Shown here piece by piece: positions 8,830-16,382 of a stretch of 64,000 bases of DNA. The stretch comes from Salininema proteolyticum. Lineage in GTDB: Bacteria; Actinomycetota; Actinomycetes; Mycobacteriales; Micromonosporaceae. The notes under the pieces were generated by a model, which searched no databases, was not told where the DNA came from, and saw nothing but the letters and a program-made list of their open reading frames with translations. Both the position numbers and the translations under genes were made by a program. The stretch lies in the NCBI RefSeq assembly GCF_042685645.1, contig NZ_JBHUNX010000001.1, forward strand, positions 434,001 to 498,000, given 5' to 3'. Every line of letters starts with the position of its first letter. Position 1 is the stretch's first letter.

Positions 8830-10695
8830 TCACTCGACCGGCGTGTTCTCGCAGTCGCTCTCCGCGGCGACCTTGCGGGCGGTGAACTGCACCTCGGAGC
8901 CCTTCTCGAGCAGGGTGCCGGGCGAGGGGTCCTGTGTAGACACCGGGCAGATGTGCTCGCCTTCGCCCTGGTAGTACTGTTTCGGAGTCAGGCCCTCGGC
9001 CTTGATCATCTCCTCGGCGCGGTAGATCGTCTCGCCGACCACCGAGGGCACCTCCACGCGCGTGTCCGAAGGCGAGGGAGACGAGCTGGGTTCCGTGTCC
9101 TCGCTGGGGCTGGAGTCCTCCGACGGCGACGCGCCGCCTTCCTCGTCCGGGTCCTCGTCGGTCTCCGGCGGAGCCGTGTCGCCTCCTCCGTCGGGGACTC
9201 CCTGGTCTTGCATGCCGGCGTCCGCGCCGGCGTCGTCCCGCACCTCGGTGACGTCGCCTACCATCTCGTCGGGCGGCCCGGGGTCCCTCTGCCCCAGCAG
9301 GTCCGCCGGGTTCCACGACGCGGTGGCCGCGAGCGCTCCAGCCGCGAAGAAGAGCCCGATGACCGTGGCGAACACGGTCCACCAGGCGGCCCGTCTCCGG
9401 CGTCGGCGCCGCCTGTCCTCGGCGGCGAACTCGCCGCTGGGGGCCGGGGTGACCGGGATCGGCGCCCTGGCGGAGGGGCCGTCGGATCCGGGGGTGGGCT
9501 CTATGGCCGTGCCGCCCGCGGCGAACCGCCCCGACGGGCCGGGCGCGGGGTGCCCGCCGGTGCCGGGAGCCGGGTGAGAACCGGAGGTCGGGACGCGGTT
9601 CGGGCCCGTGGCCGGGGCCGGGTACTGTCCGGAGACCGCCGGGGCGGGTCCGCCGGCGCCGGCGAACTGGCCGCTGGGGGCCGGGGCCGCGGCGCGGAAG
9701 GTGTTCTCTTGGTGCCCTTGGGCGGCGGCCGCGAATCCTGTGTTCGGGTGTCCGGCGAGCCCGTTCGGCGTCGGGTGGCCCTCGGGCGCGAGCGCGGCGA
9801 GGTCCCTGCGGCGCGAACGGCCGGGTGCGTGCCGGCTCGTGCCGGCGGGGACGTGGACGCCGAGGTACCGGTCGCACGCGTCGGCCAGCGCCGTCGCGTC
9901 GGACCAGCGGTCTTCGACCTCCCGCTGGAGGCAGCGGTAGACGATCTGCGCCGCCGCGGGCGGGATGTCCTCGGGGAGGTTCATGGGGCGGCTGACCAGG
10001 TGCGCCTGCAGGACCTGGAGGGGGGTGTCGGCCTTGAAGGGAGGGTTCCCGGCGAGGCACTGGTAGGCGACGACGCCCAGCGAGTATAGGTCGGAGGCGG
10101 CCGACAGCTGCTGGTCGGCGGCCTGCTCGGGGGACATGTAGGTGACGGTGCCCAGGACCACGCCCGTCGTGGTCATCGTGTTGGCGTTGCCGTCCCGGGC
10201 TATGCCGAAGTCCACCAGGCACACCGCTCCGCCGGGGCGGACGATGATGTTGCCGGGCTTGATGTCGCGGTGGACGATGCTTCCGGCGTGGGCGACGGCC
10301 AGGGCCTTGGCCGTGCCGGACACCATCCTCAAGGTGTCCTCTACGGGCAGGCGTCCGAACAGGCCGAGCATCCGCGACAGCGGTTCGCCCTCGATGAACT
10401 CCATGACCAGGTAGGCGACGAGTCCGCCCTCGGTCATGACCTCGCCGTAGTCGTAGATGTCGACGATGCCGGGGCCTTTGAGGCACGCGATCGCGCGGGC
10501 CTCGCGCCGGAACCGCTCTTGGAAGCCCGCGTCGTCCGACAGCCCGGCGAGCAGCAGCTTGACGGCGACCTTCCGCTGCAGGACACCGTCGTGGCCTTCC
10601 CAGACGTCGCCCATGCCCCCGCCTCCGACGCGGCGGACAATCCTGTAGCGGTCGTTGAGGACGTCGCCCTCTTTGATACTGCGGCTCTTGACCAT
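8830..10695 (-). CDS. PASTA-domain Ser/Thr protein kinase (PknB-like)
   Basis: A receptor-type Hanks kinase of about 621 residues. The kinase domain (about 15-280) shows the glycine loop GGGGMGD at 24-30, the ATP lysine in VAVK (Lys46), HRDIKPGN at 142-149, DFG at 162-164 and MSPEQ near 187-191. A long Pro/Gly-rich linker with repeated PAPSGQF / PAPGTGGHPA-like segments follows. Then come a basic stop-transfer run, one transmembrane helix (VFATVIGLFFAAGALAATA), an acidic Ser/Pro-rich external stretch and a single C-terminal PASTA repeat beginning VEVPSVVGETIYRAEEMI. PknB-type kinases usually have several PASTA units, so one is on the short side. Family members sense cell-wall muropeptides and regulate growth. 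An in-frame start at 10752 would add 19 residues; neither start has a clear ribosome site. Confidence 0.92.
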   Translation of the reverse strand: MVKSRSIKEGDVLNDRYRIVRRVGGGGMGDVWEGHDGVLQRKVAVKLLLAGLSDDAGFQERFRREARAIACLKGPGIVDIYDYGEVMTEGGLVAYLVMEFIEGEPLSRMLGLFGRLPVEDTLRMVSGTAKALAVAHAGSIVHRDIKPGNIIVRPGGAVCLVDFGIARDGNANTMTTTGVVLGTVTYMSPEQAADQQLSAASDLYSLGVVAYQCLAGNPPFKADTPLQVLQAHLVSRPMNLPEDIPPAAAQIVYRCLQREVEDRWSDATALADACDRYLGVHVPAGTSRHAPGRSRRRDLAALAPEGHPTPNGLAGHPNTGFAAAAQGHQENTFRAAAPAPSGQFAGAGGPAPAVSGQYPAPATGPNRVPTSGSHPAPGTGGHPAPGPSGRFAAGGTAIEPTPGSDGPSARAPIPVTPAPSGEFAAEDRRRRRRRRAAWWTVFATVIGLFFAAGALAATASWNPADLLGQRDPGPPDEMVGDVTEVRDDAGADAGMQDQGVPDGGGDTAPPETDEDPDEEGGASPSEDSSPSEDTEPSSSPSPSDTRVEVPSVVGETIYRAEEMIKAEGLTPKQYYQGEGEHICPVSTQDPSPGTLLEKGSEVQFTARKVAAESDCENTPVE

Positions 10696-11546
10696 CCCAG
10701 CGTGTACTCCGCACTCGTCGTTGGGGTCCACCGTCGCGCGAACGGTCGACATCGGGATACGAGGCGGCCGCGGGGCGGCGCAGGCGAACTCGCACGCGGT
10801 GCAGTCGAACCCGCTCGCGGTCCGGGCAGGGTTCGGCGGGTGGCTGAGGGCGGTCGAGCACGACCGGGACTCCGGCAGCGGCCTCTCGTCTGCTTAACGA
10901 CTCGGTGCGCGCGAGGCTACGCCTTCGGGCGGGGGAATTTCGATTCCGTCTCCGCCGGCTCCGGTTCGGGGGGACGGTGGTCTTCCGTCCGGTCCGGCGA
11001 GGACGGCGCACCGCGCCGCCGGCTCGGAGCGCGCTGTGGTTCCTGCCGCGGGTCTTCGCCCGGGGCGGAGGAGGCGGTGCCTCCCATCCGGTCCGGGATG
11101 GATTTCGCCGACGTCGTCGGGAGGTCCGCGCCGAGCGTCGCTGGCGGTGGTGGTGGCGGCGGTACCACCGTGCGGGCCGGGGCGGCGTGGGCCGCTTCGG
11201 CCCGCACGGTCGGCGAGCAGCGCCTCTTGCTCGATGGAAATGGTCGCCGGCCCGGCGGAGGGCTCTTTGCGTCGTTGGGTCTCTGCGGACCGCGCGGAGC
11301 GGAGCTTTGCGCTCCCACGCCCTGCTGCGGCCGTCGTCGGTTCTGCCGGCCCCGGTTCCCTCGGCGGTCGACTCCGGCTCCTGCTCTGCCTTTCAGGAGG
11401 CCGGTGTCCCACTGCGCCGAATCCCCACCCTCGTCATCCCGCTGCGTTCTCCGGGATCACGGTGTCGGTCCCGTGCCTTTCCGAGCCCCGCTCCCACGTC
11501 CTCGTCGGACGGTCACCCGGGAGCGCGTTCTCCGCCGGTCGGGCCG
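10696..11546. other. 850-bp region without a confident gene
   Basis: All six frames contain long openings because the DNA is very GC-rich, and none stands out. The best candidate on the minus strand is 10917-11318 (133 codons, Pro-rich, ending ESKFPRPKA), whose last 40 codons have high GC3. An overlapping frame (10894-11412) looks about as good. Neither has a ribosome site or a recognisable domain. It may be a decayed gene or a disordered lineage-specific protein. Confidence 0.3.
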
Positions 11547-11813
11547 CTACACCGTCCGCGGTCGGCGGGTCGGGTGGACGCTCGTGCGAACGTGGCGGAA
11601 CGCCTCGGCGATCTGCCCGTCCCAGCACGCCCACGAGTGGCAGGGCCAGGCCTGCTTGCAGTGGGCGCACACCGGGTTCTTCGCGCCCCGGTCGCACGGG
11701 GCCGGCGTGTGCTGGTGCCACCGGCGCCGCTGCACGCGCCACAGGCTCGGGGCGGGAACGCCGGCCGGCGGGTTCTCCGGTGGTGGATTGTCTAGCGTGA
11801 AAAAGCTCTTCAC
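11547..11813 (-). CDS. small Cys/Trp-rich protein of unknown function
   Basis: An 88-residue protein read from a GTG at 11811-11813, with AAAGG nine bases upstream. The distinctive core is PCDRGAKNPVCAHC followed by KQAWPCHSWACWDGQIAEAF. It holds five cysteines and three tryptophans in about 35 residues, with a CxxC (CAHC) and further Cys and His residues that could bind a metal. The N-terminal half is Pro-rich (LDNPPPENPPAG) and the tail is basic. I recall similar short proteins from Nocardiopsis-type genomes, but I cannot name a function. Its start lies 465 bases from the divergent XRE regulator. The upstream in-frame extension to 12095 is compositionally poor and was not included. Confidence 0.55.
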   Translation of the reverse strand: MKSFFTLDNPPPENPPAGVPAPSLWRVQRRRWHQHTPAPCDRGAKNPVCAHCKQAWPCHSWACWDGQIAEAFRHVRTSVHPTRRPRTV

Positions 11814-12278
11814 TTCTCTGTGCCTTTCGCTGTCAGGGACGGAGTGACAGTCGGCCCGCCGTCGGTTCCAGGGGTCGGGTGCGGGAGCCGGTGCCGCGTT
11901 ATGAGGTTGCCGCCGCAACGCGGGAGGCCGTCTAGGGACAACGTTGTGTCGGTTGGGTTCTCGTCGGCTTCGATAGGTCTTCGTCCCCCTCCGGCGCGAG
12001 TCGGTTCCATTCGGCGCCGAGGGAGCGATACATTTAAGAGGGGACCGATCAGGGCCCTCGCATAGTAGAATTGCACATGCAGAATTCGAATGCAAGACTT
12101 ATAACCGAAACGGGTGGAAAAATCTCGGCGCTGAGTGACGGCGTCGGAACGCTCTGCGGCGCAGGGTGACCCGGAGGCCTCCATGGCCTACGATGAGAAC
12201 TGAAGACCGAACCGCAGCTCACCCCCGTCCGGAGGCTGCGACCCCCGTCCAATCCGTCCGGTGGAAACTAGGTGAATC
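11814..12278. other. divergent intergenic region with an AT-rich patch
   Basis: This 465-bp stretch separates the small Cys-rich gene (minus) from the XRE regulator (plus). Bases 12055-12125 are noticeably AT-rich (for example TAGTAGAATTGCAC and GACTTATAACCG), which is typical of promoters or operators in a high-GC genome. No open frame here is convincing. Confidence 0.4.
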
Positions 12279-13217
12279 ATGGCTCAGACAGACGAACCGG
12301 CCGCCAAGGCCTCTGGACGTCGTGTCCCGAAAAGTGGGAACTCCAAGCGCGACATCGGAAAGCTCAGCCCGACCGTCCGCCGCCGGCGTATCGGCACGAC
12401 GCTGCGGGAGATGCGCCTCAAGGCCGAGCGCACCGCGCAGGAGGCCGCCGACGTCCTGGAATGCACGACTTCGACGATCTACCGCATGGAGTCCGGCAAC
12501 GTCGGCATCAAGCCGCGCGACATCCGCAAGCTGGCCGAGATCTACGGCCAGGATCCCGACAGCCCCGAGATCCAGGAGATCACGCGCATAGCGGGGGAGT
12601 CGCGCCGGCGCGGATGGTGGGCCCGCTACTCGGACTCCATCCTTCCCGCCTACTCGACCTACGTCGGGCTGGAGTCCGGCGCCTCCAACCTCAACGTTTA
12701 CGACGGCCTCATCATCAACGGGCTGCTGCAGACCGAGGATTACGCGCGCGCCACCTTCGCGCTGGCGACCGAGGAGGGCAAGGACCTCATGGAGAAGCGC
12801 ATCCAGCTGCGGCTCGAACGCCAGGAGAGGCTCGACAGGGACCTCAACATCTGGAACATCGTCGACGAGGCCGCCCTGCGGCGCATAGTGGGCGGTCCGG
12901 GGACCATGGCGAAGCAGTTGCAGCACCTGCTCGACATGACCGAGAAGGAGAGCGTCAACGTCCAGGTCCTGCCCCTCGCGGCGGGCACCTACCCGGGGAT
13001 GCTGGGCTCCTTCACGATCATGGAGTTCGGGGAGGAGACCGAGGGCTACCGGCACCCCGAGGTCGTCTACGTGGAGAGCCACAACGGCGACATCTACGAG
13101 GAGGGGGAGTCCGTGCGGCCGTTCCAGACCGTCTTCAACAACCTCCGCTCGATCGCCATGGGGCCCGTGGAGAGCCGCAAGTTCATCAGGCGGTGCCTGA
13201 AGGACATCACAGACTGA
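12279..13217 (+). CDS. XRE-family regulator with C-terminal DUF5753
   Basis: A 312-residue protein. After a basic N-tail, the helix-turn-helix lies at about 35-90 (TLREMRLKAERTAQEAADVL, then CTTSTIYRMESGNV). The rest is the DUF5753 region (RRRGWWARYSDSILPAYSTYV, the conserved LLQTEDYAR, and DLMEKRIQLRLERQERL). This is the Scr1-type antitoxin-like regulator common in Streptomyces and Nocardiopsis, usually followed on the same strand by a DUF397 gene. Here the DUF397 gene lies about 480 bases away on the opposite strand. The ATG has AGGTGA at 12270-12275. The family is linked to morphological development and to toxin-antitoxin-like modules; the target of this copy is unknown. Confidence 0.9.
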   Translation: MAQTDEPAAKASGRRVPKSGNSKRDIGKLSPTVRRRRIGTTLREMRLKAERTAQEAADVLECTTSTIYRMESGNVGIKPRDIRKLAEIYGQDPDSPEIQEITRIAGESRRRGWWARYSDSILPAYSTYVGLESGASNLNVYDGLIINGLLQTEDYARATFALATEEGKDLMEKRIQLRLERQERLDRDLNIWNIVDEAALRRIVGGPGTMAKQLQHLLDMTEKESVNVQVLPLAAGTYPGMLGSFTIMEFGEETEGYRHPEVVYVESHNGDIYEEGESVRPFQTVFNNLRSIAMGPVESRKFIRRCLKDITD

Positions 13218-13222
13218 GGGCG

Positions 13223-13249
13223 GCGGTCGGCTCGAAGCGGGCCGACCGC
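13223..13249 (+). terminator. hairpin after the XRE regulator gene
   Basis: Nine-base perfect arms GCGGTCGGC and GCCGACCGC with a 9-base loop lie 6 bases after the stop. No T run follows, so strength is uncertain. Confidence 0.5.
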
Positions 13250-13256
13250 GGCTTCC

Positions 13257-13480
13257 TCCCGGGGCGCATCTCTGCGCGCCCGGGGAAGGACCTCATGAGG
13301 GGGCTCGATCTGGCCGATATCGACGGCGCACTTCTACGCGCCCCGGGGCGAGTCCTCATGATCGTGCTCGACTTGGCCGACATCGGCACCGCATCTCTCT
13401 CCGTCCGCGCGGGTCCTCATGATCGTGCTCGGCCTGGCCACCATCGACGGCGCACCTCTACGCGCCCGGACGGTTCCCGG
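13257..13480 (+). repeat. degenerate tandem array, about 3.5 units of 61-63 bp
   Basis: Each unit has a GC-rich hairpin-forming part (GGCGC, then about 8 bases such as ACTTCTAC, then GCGCC) followed by a 34-base core beginning CCTCATGA and ending near GGCCGACATCG. Cores start at 13291, 13354 and 13415. The final partial unit (about 13449-13480) has only the hairpin part. The core differs from bases 20220-20253, inside the lysoplasmalogenase gene, at only 3-4 of 34 positions. It lies between the convergent XRE and DUF397 genes and is not part of a credible coding sequence. Confidence 0.75.
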
Positions 13481-13531
13481 CGGTCCCGGCACCGCCGGCC
13501 CCGGTCGGTACCTGCTCATGCGCACAAGACA

Positions 13532-13565
13532 AAGCCCGGCGGAACCCTCAGGTTCCGCCGGGCTT
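13532..13565. terminator. bidirectional terminator between XRE and DUF397 genes
   Basis: Fifteen-base perfect arms (AAGCCCGGCGGAACC and complement) enclose a CTCA loop. On the minus strand the stem is followed by TGTCTTG, so it best terminates the DUF397 transcript. It may also end transcripts through the repeat array. Confidence 0.75.
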
Positions 13566-13697
13566 CGTGTCGGTTTGCACATTTCGGAAGCGGCCGGGCC
13601 CCTTCGCCCCGATCGTCGACCGGGGTCCGAACCGGCCTTCCCGCTAACTGGACCAGAACACCACTCGGAAGGTGCGGCAAGCCAGTCGGTCCGTCGC

Positions 13698-13862
13698 TCA
13701 ACGCGACAGGACCGCCTGCCAGTCGGCGGACGAAGCGCGCAGCACAGGGCTGTCACTCAACTTGGAGTCCTTGACCTCAACGGCCTTGTCGGCGAGGCGG
13801 ACCTCGACGCAGGCGCCGTTGTGCCCCGAACGCGAACTCTTCTTCCACTCGGATGTCAGCAT
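13698..13862 (-). CDS. DUF397 domain protein
   Basis: A 54-residue protein starting MLTSEWKKSSRSGHNGACVE, the standard opening of the DUF397 family, and continuing with VEVRLADKAVEVKDSKL and a WQAVLSR end. The ATG at 13860-13862 has an excellent AAGGAGG four to five bases upstream. DUF397 proteins are the small partners of XRE-DUF5753 regulators and are described as toxin-like or modulatory in Scr1/Scr2-type pairs. Here the gene faces its presumed partner instead of following it. The Trp near the C-terminus and the SRS motif near the N-terminus are conserved features of the family. Confidence 0.88.
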   Translation of the reverse strand: MLTSEWKKSSRSGHNGACVEVRLADKAVEVKDSKLSDSPVLRASSADWQAVLSR

Positions 13863-13983
13863 GTTTTCCTCCTTGTTCGGGAAGACAGTTTGAGTCCCCA
13901 GGTTGGTCTACCATAACGCATGTACAGACTTTTACGGCGTCGCCAAAATGTCAGTATCGGATTACTGACACCCTCACACTCCG

Positions 13984-14899
13984 TTACCAATCTGGGGTCT
14001 CACATGCTGATTTATCTCCATCGGGTTCTATTTGAATCGTACTATGTGTTATGTGAAAGTCCTCTTCTAGCAAGGATTTCGCGTCGCGGAGCACGTCCGC
14101 GTGGTCGCTGTCGGGCTGTGCCACAAGGTGGACTGTAGCCGCGTCCATACCCGACGTGAGCGTCCATACATGCAAATCGTGAACTTCCTTTACGTCTGGG
14201 AGCGCGTCCAGGAGGTGGATCACTTCGGGAATGTTCACCCTTACGGGTGCGCTCTCCAGGAGGATACGGACGGCGTCGCGGCCGAGGCGGTAGGCGCGCG
14301 GCAGGATGAACAGTCCGACGGCGCTCGCCAGCAGGGCATCCGCGTAATACCACTGGGTAAAGTAGATGATCAGGCCCGACACCAGGACGGCGATGGAGGA
14401 CAGCGCGTCGCCCAGGACCTCCATATAGGCCCCCCCGGACGTTGATGCTCTCCTTCGCGCCCGGCATGAGGAGGAAGAGGGCCGTCACATTGGCCGCCAG
14501 GGCCCATCCGCCGGCGACCATCACCGGAAGCGACTGCACCTCCGGAGGGTTCCCGAACCGCATGGCGGCCTCGTAGATGACGTAGATCGCCACCCCGAAC
14601 AGCAGCACCGTGTTGGCCAGCGCGGCGAGGACCTCCAGGCGGTAGAAGCCGTACGTGCGGTGCGTGCCGCGTTTGGCGTGGCGGACGGCGAGGATCGCGG
14701 CCAGCGCCATGGAGATGCCGACGGCGTCCGTGGCCACGTGCGCGGCGTCGGACAGCAGGGCGAGCGAGTTGGTCAGCCAGGCGGCGATGCCTTCTACGGC
14801 GACGGTGGTCAGCGACAGTCCCAACGCGATCCACAGGCGGAAGCGGTGCTTCTCGCCCAGCGACTGGGTCGGGGGTCCGTGGCTGTGTCCTGCGCCCAT
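13984..14899 (-). pseudogene. cation diffusion facilitator (CzcD/ZitB-like), frameshifted
   Basis: Together two frames encode an otherwise complete CDF family metal/proton antiporter of about 304 residues. The first frame (from ATG 14899, AAGGAGG seven bases upstream) begins MGAGHSHG and gives TM1-TM4, including the metal-site segment LLSDAAHVATDA. It goes out of phase after ESINVRG. The second frame resumes with MEVLGDALSSIAVLVSG (TM5, metal-site Asp) and runs through TM6 and a cytoplasmic ferredoxin-like domain (VHDLHVWTLTSGMDAATVHL) to the stop at 13984. The shift falls in a run of seven C (seven G in the coding sense) at 14430-14436; six would restore INVRGAYMEVLGD. This could be a sequencing error, a recent mutation or a slippery phase switch. 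Family substrates are Zn, Co, Cd or similar ions. Confidence 0.88.
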
Positions 14900-15599
14900 G
14901 TGAGCGCCTCCTTCTGTTCGGCCGGGATGGCGGTCGCCGCCCGTGGGCGGTGGTTCCGGGCCCCGCCGAGAGGGTCGGGAACCCGGTGTTCGCGGGTGCC
15001 GGTCCGACTGCCGAGCCTATCGGCGTCGACTGCGCGGCCCGTTCTAATGCTAACATGCGCATTATCGCATATGAAGGGCCTCCGAGCTGGGATCCTGGGA
15101 ATCGGACCGCGTCGCCGCCTCCTCCGGCGACCCCGGGCGGGTGGATCTCGGCCCCGCCCCTGGTGCCGGATGCGCGGCCGCCTATAGCCTGGGAGGCGCC
15201 CACCCGTTCTTTCTCACCGAGGGCCGGAGGAGGGCGGTGTCCCGGTCCTGTCGAGAGGACCGGTGTCCACAGAGTCGGAACGCGGGTCGCCGCGCGATCA
15301 CGGGCCTCGGGCCCGTCTTCGCTGCCCGTCGGGCGTCCGGAACCGGGGCGGTGTGCACGGTGGGGAAGCTGGAGCCGTCTTCGCCCGCATCGGGCGGCCG
15401 GAGGACGCGGCCGGCTCATCGAGAGCAGATCTTCCGGCCGATCATGTGGATTCGTCGTATTCAATCCACTGGTAGAGGAATTTTCATAAAATGCTCTCAG
15501 GGTTCAGAGTGTCGGCACCGGGGGACTACCTGCTGCCGGGGTGAATGGCCTACCATTGAAAGAGACAAAACTTCACGACTGCGTCACGGAGGTGAACTC
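14900..15599. other. 700-bp intergenic region, promoter-like elements only
   Basis: It separates the CDF gene (minus) from the unknown membrane protein gene (plus). Open frames here are Arg/Pro-rich and lack ribosome sites. It contains an ATGCG/CGCAT palindrome (15055-15070) and AT-richer patches at 15040-15075 and 15460-15500. Confidence 0.4.
15055..15070. promoter_or_regulatory. palindrome ATGCG-N6-CGCAT, candidate metal-regulator operator
   Basis: The sequence ATGCGCATTATCGCAT is an inverted repeat in an AT-rich patch about 155 bases upstream of the CDF start. Metal efflux genes are often controlled by ArsR- or Fur-type repressors binding such sites. No regulator gene is adjacent, so the assignment is only an inference. 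Confidence 0.3.
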
Positions 15600-16058
15600 A
15601 TGCAAACCGCTATCATGGTCGCCCTCGTTTCGTTCGGAGCAGTTGTCGCCGTCGTGCTCCTGGCCGCACTCGTCCTGGGACTCCGCTCCCACCTCGAGAC
15701 CAGGCGCAAGCGCAAGGCACGCGCCAAGTCCGACGCGGAGGCCTGGACCGAGCTGCTGGCCAACCAGCTCGCCATCATTCCCCGAGTTCAGGGGAACGAC
15801 GATGCCAAGTCGGCGGTGGAGCGGTCCAAGCGGCTCCTGGCCGAGGCCAGGGAGTCGCTCACGACCGCCAAGGGCGTACGGCAATTCGAACAGGCCCGGG
15901 CGTATTCGCTGGCGGGGTTGAAGTATTTGAACCACGCGCGCCGGGTGCTCGGTAAGGCCCCCGGACCGACCGGCCCCGTGCCGATCAACACGCGCAAACG
16001 GAGCAGGCGCCACGAACTGGCCGACCAGGACGTGCCGACCGGTCAGTGGACCGGCTGA
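15600..16058 (+). CDS. membrane-anchored protein of unknown function
   Basis: A 152-residue protein with GGAGG seven bases before its ATG. A single N-terminal transmembrane segment (MVALVSFGAVVAVVLLAALV, about residues 6-27) is followed by a highly basic patch (LETRRKRKARAKSD), so the remainder is probably cytoplasmic. The remainder is helical with charged heptads (VERSKRLLAEARESLTTAK) and ends in a basic tail (NTRKRSRRHE). I recognise no domain. It stands alone between a divergent CDF gene and the convergent pst operon, and a hairpin follows. Its codon use matches its neighbours. Confidence 0.75.
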   Translation: MQTAIMVALVSFGAVVAVVLLAALVLGLRSHLETRRKRKARAKSDAEAWTELLANQLAIIPRVQGNDDAKSAVERSKRLLAEARESLTTAKGVRQFEQARAYSLAGLKYLNHARRVLGKAPGPTGPVPINTRKRSRRHELADQDVPTGQWTG

Positions 16059-16082
16059 GAGTTCCGGCGCACCCCGCGTGGT

Positions 16083-16129
16083 GAGAGAGTAGCGGCCGCG
16101 AGAGCGAGAGCTCCGCGGCCGTTCTCTCT
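16083..16129 (+). terminator. hairpin after the unknown membrane protein gene
   Basis: GAGAGA...GCGGCCGCG pairs with CGCGGCCG...TCTCTC around a 12-base loop, 25 bases after the stop. It is long and GC-rich, with a short T/C-rich 3' side. Confidence 0.55.
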
Positions 16130-16172
16130 GTCCGGAGAACGACGCGGACTGAGGGGCGCCGCCGGGACGGCC

Positions 16173-16218
16173 GACGCCGCACGCGGCGCCCGAAGTCCCT
16201 GACGCCGCACGCGGCGCC
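16173..16218. repeat. 18-bp direct repeat
   Basis: GACGCCGCACGCGGCGCC occurs at 16173-16190 and again, identically, at 16201-16218. Each copy is itself a small hairpin (CCGC/GCGG). It lies between the convergent 3' ends of the unknown gene and the pst operon. Confidence 0.7.
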
Positions 16219-16303
16219 GGAAGCCCCCGGCGATCGCGGCCGCTGCGCCGGCCAACGCGCCCGGAGCACCGCCCCGGAAGTGCGAAAGCCGCCCCCGGGC
16301 ATG

Positions 16304-16344
16304 GAAAAAGCCGGGAGCGGAGTCGGTGCGACTCGCGTCCCGGC
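16304..16344 (-). terminator. strong terminator of the pst operon
   Basis: On the minus strand a GGCCGGGA...GCGAGTC stem pairs with GACTC...TCCCGGC around a short loop and ends in CTTTTTCC. It begins about 40 bases after pstA, which indicates that the operon ends there without pstB. Confidence 0.85.
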
Positions 16345-16382
16345 CTCTTCGGACAGTCCTCAGCCAGCCTGAGAGGGCTGCC

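Noticed and set aside
13264..13480. CRISPR array
   Set aside because: Units are imperfect, spacers are not unique sequences, there are only about three units, and no cas genes are present.
12272..13774. Long plus-frame reading through the repeat array
   Set aside because: It is out of frame with the XRE gene over most of its length and Arg/Pro-rich; array units of 63 and 61 bases do not keep frame.
14370..15464. 364-codon minus-strand frame upstream of and across the CDF gene
   Set aside because: Arg/Pro-rich, no ribosome site, and it overlaps the CDF coding sequence in the wrong frame.
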